A stretch of DNA of 64,000 bases from JAZKFT01 sp039925965 (GTDB lineage Bacteria > Bacteroidota > Bacteroidia > Chitinophagales > Chitinophagaceae), in the NCBI GenBank assembly GCA_039925965.1, contig JBDSXW010000006.1, positions 62,001-126,000 of the forward strand, given 5' to 3'. A program made the position numbers and the translations under genes. Numbering within the stretch: the first letter of the stretch is position 1; each line of letters starts with the position of its first letter. This document shows, one piece after another, positions 54,453-63,800 of the stretch. Below the pieces are notes generated by a model. The model saw nothing but the letters and a program-made list of their open reading frames with translations. It was not told where the DNA came from and did no database searches.

Positions 54453-54914
54453 CTAGATTTCTTCCTCTGAATCCGGATCATTATTTTTATATTTTTCGCC
54501 AAGTATTTCAAAATGAGGCCGGTTGTCTAATAACCATTCCGCAGCTGGCAGCCAGTGATTGAAGATGTATTCGAAAATTCGATTGTCGTTAGAAAGACCC
54601 TTATAGGTAAACACAGCGTAAAGCCCGGCAGCCAGTTCAAAAGTTGCCATTCGATTTGGTATGTGATCAAAATTTGTCACTTCCACGGCAGCCCATTTTT
54701 CAAAATCCAACGCAAGATTAAACTGTTCGAAATAATAATCAGGATACAATTGAACTGAGTATAGATCAGTTCCAATGCTGTTAGGGATGGATGTTTTTTG
54801 TTGGATAAAACTTCGCCAAAGTTCGCCGGTCTTGTTGTTAATGAGCGACATTCTGGTGCTGTTTCCAATTAGTTTCTTTCCCATTAAATGGATGATAGCT
54901 GGTTCGACAATCAT
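54453..54914 (-). CDS. GyrI-like (AraC effector-binding) domain protein, C-terminus truncated by a stop
   Basis: A 153-residue protein resembling the GyrI-like ligand-binding fold: MSLINNKTGELWRSFIQQKT, FELAAGLYAVFTYKGLSND, IFEYIFNHWLPAAEWLLDNR and PHFEILGEKY. The stop TAG (54453-54455) follows EEEI. The frame then continues IPIRQKQ to a TAA at 54429-54431. In homologues this end reads ...EEEIWIPI, so a TGG-to-TAG change has cut the last eight codons. The final strand would be missing, and folding may be affected. Stand-alone; ligand unknown. Confidence 0.8.
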   Translation of the reverse strand: MIVEPAIIHLMGKKLIGNSTRMSLINNKTGELWRSFIQQKTSIPNSIGTDLYSVQLYPDYYFEQFNLALDFEKWAAVEVTNFDHIPNRMATFELAAGLYAVFTYKGLSNDNRIFEYIFNHWLPAAEWLLDNRPHFEILGEKYKNNDPDSEEEI

Positions 54915-55134
54915 GAAATTATTTTAAGTTTTTGAAATTGATGGCAGCAGCAGAAACGCCGTTCGGTTGCATTGTTGCAAACAGGTAGTAATCCAAGCGT
55001 AGCAATGTACCTAAATAAGCGACGGAATTACCGTACGCCACAACCAGATGATAAATTCCTAATCCTGCTACTTTCTCCTTATTTTTAACGCCTCACAAAT
55101 TCTGGTTGATGCTGTAAGGCGATCCGGAAAAAAT

Positions 55135-55503
55135 GGGGCTGACCGGTTTTGACAGCAAAGTTCTTTGTACGTATAAGCATGCAGTGCGTTGGATAATTAG
55201 CACTTAAATCTGAATATTCAAAACCCAAATGGCAATACTACGTATGCCATGGCTGCCTAATCAGTGATTAGATAGTCATTAGGGCCGCCGGGCAGGTTGG
55301 CCAGTAGCCAAGCCCCGCCGCCGACTCAAAAAAATTACAGGCTGCTGCAACCGAAGGCTGTGACGGTTGCTTAAGATCATACAGCTAAGTACTATGTTGG
55401 TAGGTTGAGGTCCTGCGTAGTGCCGACAATTAATCATCAAATAAGCATGTAGAAGGCGTATGGCGGATTTGTTTGGACCAGGGTTCGACTCCCTGCAGCT
55501 CCA
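55135..55503 (+). ncRNA. ssrA: Transfer-messenger RNA
   Basis: Starts with GGGGCTGACCGGTTTTGACAGC and ends with the T-arm and acceptor GGGTTCGACTCCCTGCAGCTCC plus A; 5' GGGGCU pairs with 3' AGCUCC (one G-U). CCA is not encoded. The internal frame 55228-55260 reads NGNTTYAMAA then TAA. The resume codon is probably GGC (55231), giving the tag GNTTYAMAA after the initial Ala. Bacteroidota tags usually end YALAA; this one has Met in place of Leu. The RNA frees stalled ribosomes together with SmpB. Confidence 0.95.
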
Positions 55504-55506
55504 CTT

Positions 55507-55548
55507 AGTGCCTGTATAATCAATTAGTTATGCTGATATACAGGCACT
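55507..55548 (+). terminator. Terminator after tmRNA
   Basis: Stem AGTGCCTGTAT / ATACAGGCACT (11 bp, perfect) with a 20-nt loop and TTTACTCTC after it, starting 3 bp after the tmRNA 3' end. Confidence 0.85.
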
Positions 55549-55567
55549 TTACTCTCACAGTTTCTAA

Positions 55568-55732
55568 TATTCCCCGACAGTCTTATCAGGAAATGATCTT
55601 TGGATTAAGCGCCGATTTTTTAAAGAGGATAACCAGGATCATAGTGTTTATGAATGCGTGAGCGATAACACGATGAAGTATGAAGGTGACCCCAGAGTGG
55701 GAAAGTTTTACTACCCGCCTTTCGATATTTAA
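55568..55732 (+). pseudogene. Gene remnant (C-terminal fragment)
   Basis: A 55-codon open frame without a start codon: YSPTVLSGNDLWIKRRFFKE, then DNQDHSVYECVSDNTMKYEG and PRVGKFYYPPFDI before TAA at 55730-55732. Composition is protein-like; no family recognised. Its location right after tmRNA suggests a remnant from the integrated element. Confidence 0.4.
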
Positions 55733-55809
55733 GGTCCGGAAGCTTTTTGAGGTAATTGGAATTTATACGCCAAATGAAATCACTGTAATCAACTAAAACT
55801 ATACAATAT

Positions 55810-55995
55810 ATGGATTTTATTACCGACCACTGGGGGCTTATATTAAGCGCTATCCTGATAATAGCGGCTCTGGTTTCTGGCATCAAAAACGTAAGCAAGG
55901 GCAATGCAAAAAGGAAAGGATTGGAAGATAACTACAAAGAGGACTTAAACGTACCTCCTCCAAAAGAACACAGCGAAGGCAAAGAAGGTGTCTAA
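55810..55995 (+). CDS. Small membrane protein (61 aa)
   Basis: A 61-residue protein: MDFITDHWGLILSAILIIAA with a membrane segment to residue about 25, then NVSKGNAKRKG and an acidic/Pro tail (EDLNVPPPKEHSEGKEGV). No family recognised. Small single-span proteins are common in Bacteroidota. Lies between tmRNA and an integrase relic. Confidence 0.55.
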   Translation: MDFITDHWGLILSAILIIAALVSGIKNVSKGNAKRKGLEDNYKEDLNVPPPKEHSEGKEGV

Positions 55996-56258
55996 AAAGT
56001 AAATTCCTGGCAAAGAAAATTGAAATCAAAATTTATTTATCAGGGTTATGTTTATGCCTGATAATGCCCGGTTATAAAGCTTTAGCGTGATCATGATAAA
56101 AACCCACACCATGAAAAAGCTATTATTCGCTACGTCAAAAAAAGATGCATAGGTCCCGATTGGGCCTGAACATGTTGATCATCACGTGTTCAGTAGGTGA
56201 TCATCTCGTTTCCAGAACCACTATAAACTAATTTGTATAACTGGAAAAATGCAGGATT

Positions 56259-56620
56259 ATGAACAAAAACTTTGTGGTCAATTTCAGAACCAGGAACTCC
56301 GTGGTTAAAGGATACCAAGAATCCCCGATTGACCCAAGGGTAAATATCGATCGGGAACGGATAGAAATCTCTATGAAACGTGCGATTCAACAAAAAAAAC
56401 GGAACAAGGTGGCCCAAAATCAAATCGGTAATTCCAATGAGTCGCACTCATTGAATGCCTATCTCAAAACCATTGAGCAACAGGTTTATGAGGCCTAGCA
56501 TCATTGATCCGGGAAAAGGTTAGCCCTACGGCGTTGGAATTAAAAAATCGATTGGTGGGGATTTCGGACAAGTCACTTAGTTTGGTTGAAGTTTTGAAAA
56601 TGCACAACAAGCAGATGTAG
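56259..56620 (+). pseudogene. Tyrosine integrase relic (N-terminal arm-binding part)
   Basis: From ATG 56259 the frame reads MNKNFVVNFRTRNSVVKGYQ, RVNIDRERIEISMKRAI and LNAYLKTIEQQVYEA, then a stop (about 56496-56498). A shifted frame further on gives TALELKNRLVGISDKSLSLV then EVLKMHNKQM and a TAG at 56618-56620. Together this is the N-terminal region of a Bacteroidota phage/transposon integrase (arm-DNA-binding and SAM-like domains). The catalytic domain (R-H-R-Y) is absent. It lies 750 bp after ssrA, the usual integration site for such enzymes. Confidence 0.82.
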
Positions 56621-56649
56621 GCCCTGGGCATCCATATTTACTGAACCCC

Positions 56650-56716
56650 CTGTGCACTCTTATTTACCGAAACTGTGAATTTCTAATTACCAAAAAACTG
56701 TGCATTGTTATTTACC
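56650..56716. repeat. Three spaced 19-bp direct repeats, possible insertion-sequence end
   Basis: CTGTGCACTCTTATTTACC (56650-56668), CTGTGAATTTCTAATTACC (56673-56691) and CTGTGCATTGTTATTTACC (56698-56716) are similar, at steps of 23 and 25 bp. Multiple directly repeated ends are typical of IS21-like elements. No transposase gene is present here, so this would be a remnant. Confidence 0.6.
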
Positions 56717-57211
56717 TATCACAACTGCTACCTTTCAAAAAAAACCTCCCTTTTATCTCCTGTAATATTTTGCGTATGAATGATGTACTCCTTACCTGAA
56801 TTAATTCTATTCAGTTTTCGAATCTCATCCAGCTGAAGTTGCCTGATTTAATTTTTATCAATCCTCAAACCCTAAACCAAGTTGAGAATATCATCCTTAA
56901 TTTCAAATTACCTTTAATGCATATTTCCTTAAAATTGTTGAATTTGGCATGAAGAGTTAAAACCTTTTATTCTTATTTCAGCACTTTGGTGTAAATGTTT
57001 TTTCGTTTTCGCAGCGGTTTTTAAACTCATTAAATGGTAGGTTAAATTTTATTATATAGAAAATTGTATCTACCGGACTTTGCAATTTAAAATATACGGC
57101 CCGTCGGAATACAAAAACCCTTCCATCAGTAATTGCAATCGTACATTTTATCGTTATTAAATGTTGCAGTTTAAGTATGCAGCAATTGGGATTCTTAAAA
57201 AGCCCTTCTAT
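56717..57211. other. AT-rich intergenic region
   Basis: About 500 bp, AT-rich, no supportable gene. It separates the integrase relic from the regulator gene and may mark the edge of the imported segment. Confidence 0.5.
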
Positions 57212-58219
57212 TTATAAAGATTTTCTTCGGATAAGTGAAAAAGGGTTATTAATTTTTTTTATTTCTTTACTTAAAAGACATTCTGCCGCTGTTCTACCCA
57301 TAATTTCGAAGTCCGTTGTTACAACGGTTATATCCAAAAGTTCTTTTAGAATAGTTTCATTGTAGGAGATAATTCCAATTGTCTCCCCAAGAACATACTT
57401 CGACGATCTAATCCGCTTAATTAATTGAGCAAGTTCCCAATCGGTGGTAACAATGTAAACTGTGTTTGCATGTAGCTTTAGCTCATCAAAATTATCAACA
57501 ACGCTAAATCGCTTACTATTTTCTGTGCAAAATATTCGAACACCATCGATGCTTTCGAGCGGGTGATTATTTGATTTATTTAAAATTATACTAATGTTTT
57601 TGTATTTATTGAATAGTGCTGCGTCCTTTGTGAAAACGGAGTAAATATCATTTTTAAAGTCTTGGTAAATCTCGGTGTGCCTGCTTTTAAGTCCGGGCAT
57701 TTTTTTGTCAAGGACAATTAATTCACTGGCAGGAATTAATTTCAACAGATTATGAATGTTTCGGTCTGGGACGGTATTAAAAAATATTGGGATTACCACA
57801 TAGTAATTATATCTGCCAATGTTAGCTTCGATGATTTCTTTAAATGACTCTGGGTCATAGTTAAATATTTCAAGATCTATTTTGGCTTTTTTTCCAATGG
57901 TAGTCACAAAACTATCATAAATAGCTTTTTTGTAGGTGCTGAGTTTATTGAATAGCAGTAGGATTTTTTGTCTTGAATCTTTCTTGCCGGCAACATAATA
58001 TCCCCTTCCTGCAACAGAAACTACGTAGCCTTGTGTTTTTAATTTTTTATAAGCCTTATCAATAGTATCCCTCGCTACGTTGTGGTTTTTGCTAAAGCTA
58101 TTTATACTGGGTAGCAATGTATCTTTCGCAAGAATACCCTTCTCTATGTTTTGAGCAATTGCATCAACAATTTGTTGGAATTTAGTAGTCTTACTATCGT
58201 CACTCAGAAGAATTTTCAT
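57212..58219 (-). CDS. GntR-family regulator with LacI-like sugar-binding domain
   Basis: A 335-residue transcription regulator. Residues 1-75 form a winged helix: TTKFQQIVDAIAQNIEKGIL, LLPSINSFSKNHNVARDTID and KAYKKLKTQGYVVSVAGRGY. Residues about 80-335 resemble a periplasmic-binding-protein/LacI fold (KKAIYDSFVTTIGKKAKIDL, YYVVIPIFFN, VVTTDFEIMGRTAAECLL). In Bacteroidota such GntR proteins often control sugar-use loci and bind a sugar. It is divergent from the following genes for a secreted enzyme and the sulfatase-rhamnosidase, so it is probably their local regulator. Confidence 0.88.
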   Translation of the reverse strand: MKILLSDDSKTTKFQQIVDAIAQNIEKGILAKDTLLPSINSFSKNHNVARDTIDKAYKKLKTQGYVVSVAGRGYYVAGKKDSRQKILLLFNKLSTYKKAIYDSFVTTIGKKAKIDLEIFNYDPESFKEIIEANIGRYNYYVVIPIFFNTVPDRNIHNLLKLIPASELIVLDKKMPGLKSRHTEIYQDFKNDIYSVFTKDAALFNKYKNISIILNKSNNHPLESIDGVRIFCTENSKRFSVVDNFDELKLHANTVYIVTTDWELAQLIKRIRSSKYVLGETIGIISYNETILKELLDITVVTTDFEIMGRTAAECLLSKEIKKINNPFSLIRRKSL

Positions 58220-58846
58220 TTAAAAATTTTATTTTACTTTTATCATTCAAAATTAGAAAGTTTAGTTCTATCAATTTAGTTCCACAAAATAGAAATTAAT
58301 TCGATAATGAAATCACTTGCTTTTAAATTGAAAAAGTGAATGAAATAGAACAGGACAGGACAGGACGGCTGTTACCTATCTGTGTTTTATATTGTCCCGG
58401 TCTTGATATCATAATTCGTATTGCTAAATGCCAAAAATGGAAATATATTCTGCCAGCAAATTTTAAATACACCTCGTCTGTGCTTCTTACAATACTTTGA
58501 TTTTGATAACCGTATTCTCTCAATTGCCGAAAGTTGACAGAAATTTAAGTAGATGCTAAATACCATCAACATAACTAGTACCAGCTACTGCGCCATCGTT
58601 TTAAGAAATGTGTCATAGATAAAGAATGGGTCAATTTCAGTTTTAATTAAGGAGATCCTTAGCAATCTTTGATGTAAAGGCGATTTTTTCGCAGCAATTA
58701 AAGTTTGTCGCCTCCTCTACTTCATGGTTTGGCATATAGTATTTGATTCTGATAGTCGCTAAAAGTGGAATACTATTTCGCGTTTTATTTTCGTGGTATC
58801 TTGGGTTTTTAGAATTTGGGTTTGCCAAAATTAATCTTTTAATCTT
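58220..58846. other. 627-bp regulatory gap between GntR regulator and the secreted-enzyme genes
   Basis: No gene I can support. Two similar 10-bp words (TTTAGTTCTA and TTTAGTTCCA) lie at about 58260-58283, near the regulator start, and could be an operator. A short CAGGA repeat is at about 58351-58366. Short minus-strand frames near 58643-58861 show no domain. Confidence 0.4.
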
Positions 58847-60754
58847 TTGAATAGACGCCATTTTATCAGTACGGCCGCCCTGACTGGCACAGCAATCGCT
58901 CTTCTCGATAGTTTAAGCGCTATTGGCGAAATCAATGAAAGAGCATCTAACCACCTACTTATTGAAAAATTACTCAGGGAATGGTGCGATGGTATGCTGG
59001 CGGCACAGATTAATAAACCAGAAGATGCTAAATTACATGGTGCGTTACAATGCCCCGCCTGCGGATTTATTCACGGCCGTTGTATTGAGGCAGTTTATCC
59101 ATTTCTCTATGTGGCCCAACTTTCCGGGGACGATAAATACCTTGACGCAGGAATTCGTGTTTTTGAATGGGAAAAAAATGTATCAGCTAACGATGGTAGC
59201 TGGACAGTAATGCCTGATCCATCGTCCTGGAAGGGGATTACTGTTTTTGGCGTGATTGCGCTGGCGGAAACATTGAAATATCATGGAAGCATAATTCCTG
59301 TGAATGTAAAGGAACGATGGATAATTCGCCTAACGCAGGCGGCAGAATACGTATTCAAAGAATTTAATCTTACGTTTACCAATATCAACTACGGCTTCAC
59401 TGCTGTATATGCCCTTTACCTCACGGGACATGTGCTGCATAAGTCGGAGTACATTGCCCGGAGCAGAGAATTGGCTGTAGAGGTGAAAAAGTGGTTTACA
59501 GTTCCCAACAAACTCATTTTCGGTGAAGGGAAACCGTCTCGTAAGAAAAGTGATAAAGGCCTCTACCCTATTGATCTAGGGTACAATGTAGAAGAGACGC
59601 TGAATGGGGTAGTAATGTATGCCCTGGAGGAAAACGACGAAGCGTTACTGGCATTGTTAAAACAATCCTTGGAAGGCCACCTCGAGTTTATGCTGCCAGA
59701 CGGTGCGTGGGACAACAGTTGGGGAACCCGCCAGTTTAAATGGACTTACTGGGGAAGCCGCACCACGGATGGTTGCCAGCCTGCTTACACATTAATGGCG
59801 CATCTAAATCCGGCCTTTGGCACTGCCGCCTATCAGAATTTTTTATTGCTAAACCAATGCACCTCTGCTGGGCTCATTCATGGAGGCTTGCACTACGTAT
59901 CTCATGGTATTCAACCATGCATACACCACACATTTGCGCACGCAAAGTCTTTAGCCACCCTGCTAAACAAAAATAAAAATTTGCACCTGCTGAATAGGCG
60001 CACACCACTGCCCCGTAGTGCATCTTACGGAATAAGGGTAATGCCGGAAGTGGCTACTTATCTCATTGCCACGGGCCCGTGGAGGGGGACCGTTACTGCT
60101 TACGATGCCGTTTACAAAGAGCACGTACAACAGGCTACTGGTGGAGCGTTGGCATTGCTCTGGCATAAAAAAACAGGCCCGCTGTTTACAGCGAGTATGG
60201 CTAATTACAAAATGGTAGAGGTTTACAACCAGCAACCGGATCCGGACGGGGAAGATTTTGCATTAACGCCCCACCTGGAAACTATTATAGCAGGTAAGAG
60301 GTATAGCAATTTATTCGACCTCAAAGCGGAAATGTCTTACAAAAAAAATGCAACAGGGATTGAAGTCATTGCCGACCTGCACCTTGTAGATGAGGATAGA
60401 AATATGCCAGCACAGGGAGCGTTGAATTACCAGCTTCATTATTTATTTGAAGCCGATAAAGTAACTATAAAGGCGATAAAGCAAAATAATGTTGCTACAT
60501 ACGCCGATATAGACCTGGTGCTGCCGGTCGTGTCTTCCGGCGAAGAAACGGTAACCCAACCCAATGATAAAACGATTCAAATCAAAAAGAAGAAAGGAAC
60601 TGTGGTATTAACATCCAACGTGCCGTTGCAGATCAAGATTACAAAAAAGTCAAGGGTATTTAATCTGGTACCTGGGATGGAAGCAGTGCCGGTTATCATT
60701 CGCTGGGATCAGTTTCAAAAAAAAGAAATACACTGTACCATCGAAATTATGTAA
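58847..60754 (+). CDS. Uncharacterised secreted protein, possible alpha/alpha-toroid enzyme
   Basis: A 635-residue protein with TTG start at 58847 giving MNRRHFISTAALTGTAIALL, a Tat- or Sec-type signal. Residues about 40-400 are helical with Trp/Gly-rich motifs: LQCPACGFIHGRCIEAVYPF, WTVMPDPSSWKGITVFG, MLPDGAWDNSWGTRQFKWTY and ALYLTGHVLH. The C-terminal third is beta-rich. This outline fits an (alpha/alpha)6-barrel lyase or hydrolase of a polysaccharide locus, but I do not recognise a named family. It is 62 bp upstream of the sulfatase-rhamnosidase gene and probably co-transcribed with it. Confidence 0.7.
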   Translation: MNRRHFISTAALTGTAIALLDSLSAIGEINERASNHLLIEKLLREWCDGMLAAQINKPEDAKLHGALQCPACGFIHGRCIEAVYPFLYVAQLSGDDKYLDAGIRVFEWEKNVSANDGSWTVMPDPSSWKGITVFGVIALAETLKYHGSIIPVNVKERWIIRLTQAAEYVFKEFNLTFTNINYGFTAVYALYLTGHVLHKSEYIARSRELAVEVKKWFTVPNKLIFGEGKPSRKKSDKGLYPIDLGYNVEETLNGVVMYALEENDEALLALLKQSLEGHLEFMLPDGAWDNSWGTRQFKWTYWGSRTTDGCQPAYTLMAHLNPAFGTAAYQNFLLLNQCTSAGLIHGGLHYVSHGIQPCIHHTFAHAKSLATLLNKNKNLHLLNRRTPLPRSASYGIRVMPEVATYLIATGPWRGTVTAYDAVYKEHVQQATGGALALLWHKKTGPLFTASMANYKMVEVYNQQPDPDGEDFALTPHLETIIAGKRYSNLFDLKAEMSYKKNATGIEVIADLHLVDEDRNMPAQGALNYQLHYLFEADKVTIKAIKQNNVATYADIDLVLPVVSSGEETVTQPNDKTIQIKKKKGTVVLTSNVPLQIKITKKSRVFNLVPGMEAVPVIIRWDQFQKKEIHCTIEIM

Positions 60755-60816
60755 CCAATTTGCTTTACCATTCAATGCAACATTCAATTAAAACAGAGGC
60801 GTAAAAATTCATTTTC

Positions 60817-63800
60817 ATGAAAGGAAACAGCAGAACACTATTTTATAGTTTTTTTTGTCTAAGCTTAATACTTTTAAAAACAGGCCACGCTCAAAATGAA
60901 AAGGATCGTAAAAATGTAACGGTAAAGCCCAACATCATTTTTATTTTAACGGACGACCAACGTTGGGATGCACTGGGATATGCGGGCAATCAATTAATTC
61001 ATACACCAGAAATGGATAAATTGGCAAGTGAGGGTAGCTATTTTAAAAATGGGTTGGTCACTACGCCAATTTGTGCTGCCAGTCGTGCAAGCATCATCAC
61101 GGGCTTGTACGAACGCACCCACAAATATTCTTTTGAAACAGGCCCCATCAAACAGGAATATATGCAGCAGGCTTATCCTGTGGTGATGAAGAATGCTGGA
61201 TATTATACCGGCTTCTTTGGCAAGTTTGGTGTAAAATACAATGGGTTTAAAAGCCTTTTCGATGTATGTGATAATTATGATCGCAATGGGGCCTACACCG
61301 ACAAACGTGGATATTTTTATAAAACCCTCAATGGTGATACCGTCCATCTTACCCGCTACACCGGGCAGCAAGGGCTCGACTTTATTGCAAACGCTCCCAC
61401 TGATAAACCTTTCTGTTTACAATTGAGTTTCAGCGCCCCACATGCACATGACAATGCACCGGATCAATATTTCTGGCAAAAAGAAACGGATTATCTTTTT
61501 CAGGATATGACTATGCCTGGGGCAGACCTTTCCGACGACAAATATTTTAACGAACTACCGGAGGAGGTAAGAAATGGCTTTAACCGGAAGCGGTGGACCT
61601 GGCGTTTTGAAACCCCGGAAAAATACCAGCACAGTATAAAAGGTTATTACCGTATGATAGCAGGAATAGACCTGGAGATTGCCAGGATCAGAGCGGAACT
61701 AAAACAAAAAGGAATAGAAAAAAACACGGTCATTATTTTGATGGGGGATAATGGTTACTTTCTTGGCGAACGTCAATTGGCTGGAAAATGGCTGATGTAC
61801 GACAACTCGTTAAGAGTTCCGTTGATTGTAATGGATCCCCGAATTAATAAACACAGTGACATTGAAGAAATGGCCTTCAACGTGGATATACCTGCAACCA
61901 TTGCAAATCTTGGTGGGGCTTCGATACCCGCAAGCTGGCAAGGACGCAGTCTCGTGCCCATTATAGCTGGCCAGAAATACATGCTGAACAATGACACAGC
62001 GCTTATAGAACATTTATGGGAATTTAAAGAAATTCCTCCTAGCGAGGGCGTGAGAACGAATGGGTGGAAATACTTCCGGTATGTAAACAACAAAGCCTTA
62101 GAATACCTGTATAATCTAAAAGCAGATCCCCGGGAAACAATAAACCTGATGGAGGATAAAAAATACACAACTCAAGTAACCGCACTGCGCAACAAACTGG
62201 AACAACTTATTATAAAATACCATGACCCTTACAGCGGTTTGCCCACGGGCCTTACAACGGATTTTTACCGGAATCAGGATGGCGTAATTACACGAAATAG
62301 GCAGCCTTTATTTAGTTGGGTAGTTCCTGAGTTGTCCGTGAAGCAGTCAGGATACCAGGTGCTGGTGGCTTCATCAAAGAAAAATCTGGCAGACAATATT
62401 GGCGATATGTGGAACAGCAGCCAGGTTAGAGGTCCAAACTCTGTGAATGTTTTATATCAAGGTACACCACTTAAAAACGGAGCAGTATATTACTGGAAAG
62501 TGAGAACATGGGATAGAGATAACAGGCTGGGTGACTATTCTGCATCACAGTCTTTTACTTACAGCCCTGCCGAAGCGGGCTATAATAAAGCCACTCAGTT
62601 TCAGACAGACCGCATTGCTCCGCATAAATTTATTGTAAAGAACAACAGTTATTTTATTGATTTTGCAAGAGATGCATTTGCAAATATGGAGCTGCATTAC
62701 AAAGCAAAAAACCCGGAGACGCTCGTTGTCAGGGTGGGCGAAAAACTTGCAAACGAAATGATAGACAGGCAGCCGGGCGGAAGCATCCGCTACCAGGAAA
62801 TTAAAATGAATGTTATACCTGGTAAGTCAGTTTACTTCCTGCCAATAAAAGCGGATGCCAGAAATACGAAACCTGGAGCTGCGGTCTTACCTGCATCTTT
62901 CCCGGTACTCATTCCTTTCCGCTATGCTGAGATAGAAGGTGCCACACAAAAAATAAATGCCGGAGATGTAGTCCAGTTGGCCTATCATACTTACTTTGAT
63001 GACAGCGCAAGTGATTTTTCCAGTTCTGATAAAATCCTGAACCAGGTATGGGATTTATGTAAGTATTCCATAAAAGCTACCTCGTTTACGGGTTTGTATG
63101 TAGATGGTGAAAGGGAACGTATTCCTTATGAGGCAGATGCCTACTTAAACCAGTTGAGCCACTACAGCATTGACAGGGAATACAATATTGCCCGGAATAC
63201 TATCGAATATTTTATGGAGTATCCTACCTGGCCCACAGAGTGGCAATTGCACGTAGCAATGATGTTTTATCAGGATTACATGTACACCGGCGATAAATCT
63301 TTAATAGAAAAATATTACGAGTCGCTTAAATATAAGACGCTGATGCAACTTGCAGATGAAGATGGACTCATCAGCACCCAATCCAAAAAGCTAACCCCGG
63401 AATTTATGCAGCAACTTGGCTTTAAAGATTCCAAGGTAAAATTAAAAGACATTGTTGATTGGCCGCCCGCTGCGAAGGATACCGAATGGAAGTTGGCCAC
63501 CAATGAGGGAGAAAGGGATGGCTATGTTTTTATGCCGGTAAATACGGTAGTGAATTGTTTTTATTATAAAAACATGGAGATCCTGGCTGAGTTTGCTGAC
63601 CTGCTTAAAAAGCCTTCGGAAGCGATTGACTTCAGGTTGCGGGCACTCAGGGCAAAGCAAGCCATCAATGAAAAACTATTGGATAAAAATACCGGCATTT
63701 ACACTGATGGTATTGGTACAAACCATTCTTCCTTACATGCCAATATGATGCCACTGGCATTTAATCTTGTACCAGAGAAAAATATCCCGGCTGTGGTAGC

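Noticed and set aside
6922..54455. Alternative genetic code to explain in-frame stops
   Set aside because: All three stop codons occur as lesions, frameshifts accompany them, and core genes end normally with the same codons.
55135..55503. A tRNA gene at the GGGTTCGACTCCC motif
   Set aside because: It is the T-arm of the tmRNA; no separate cloverleaf fits, and no other tRNA was found in the window.
58643..58861. 72-codon minus-strand frame upstream of the secreted-enzyme gene
   Set aside because: Overlaps the start of the plus-strand gene and has no recognisable features.
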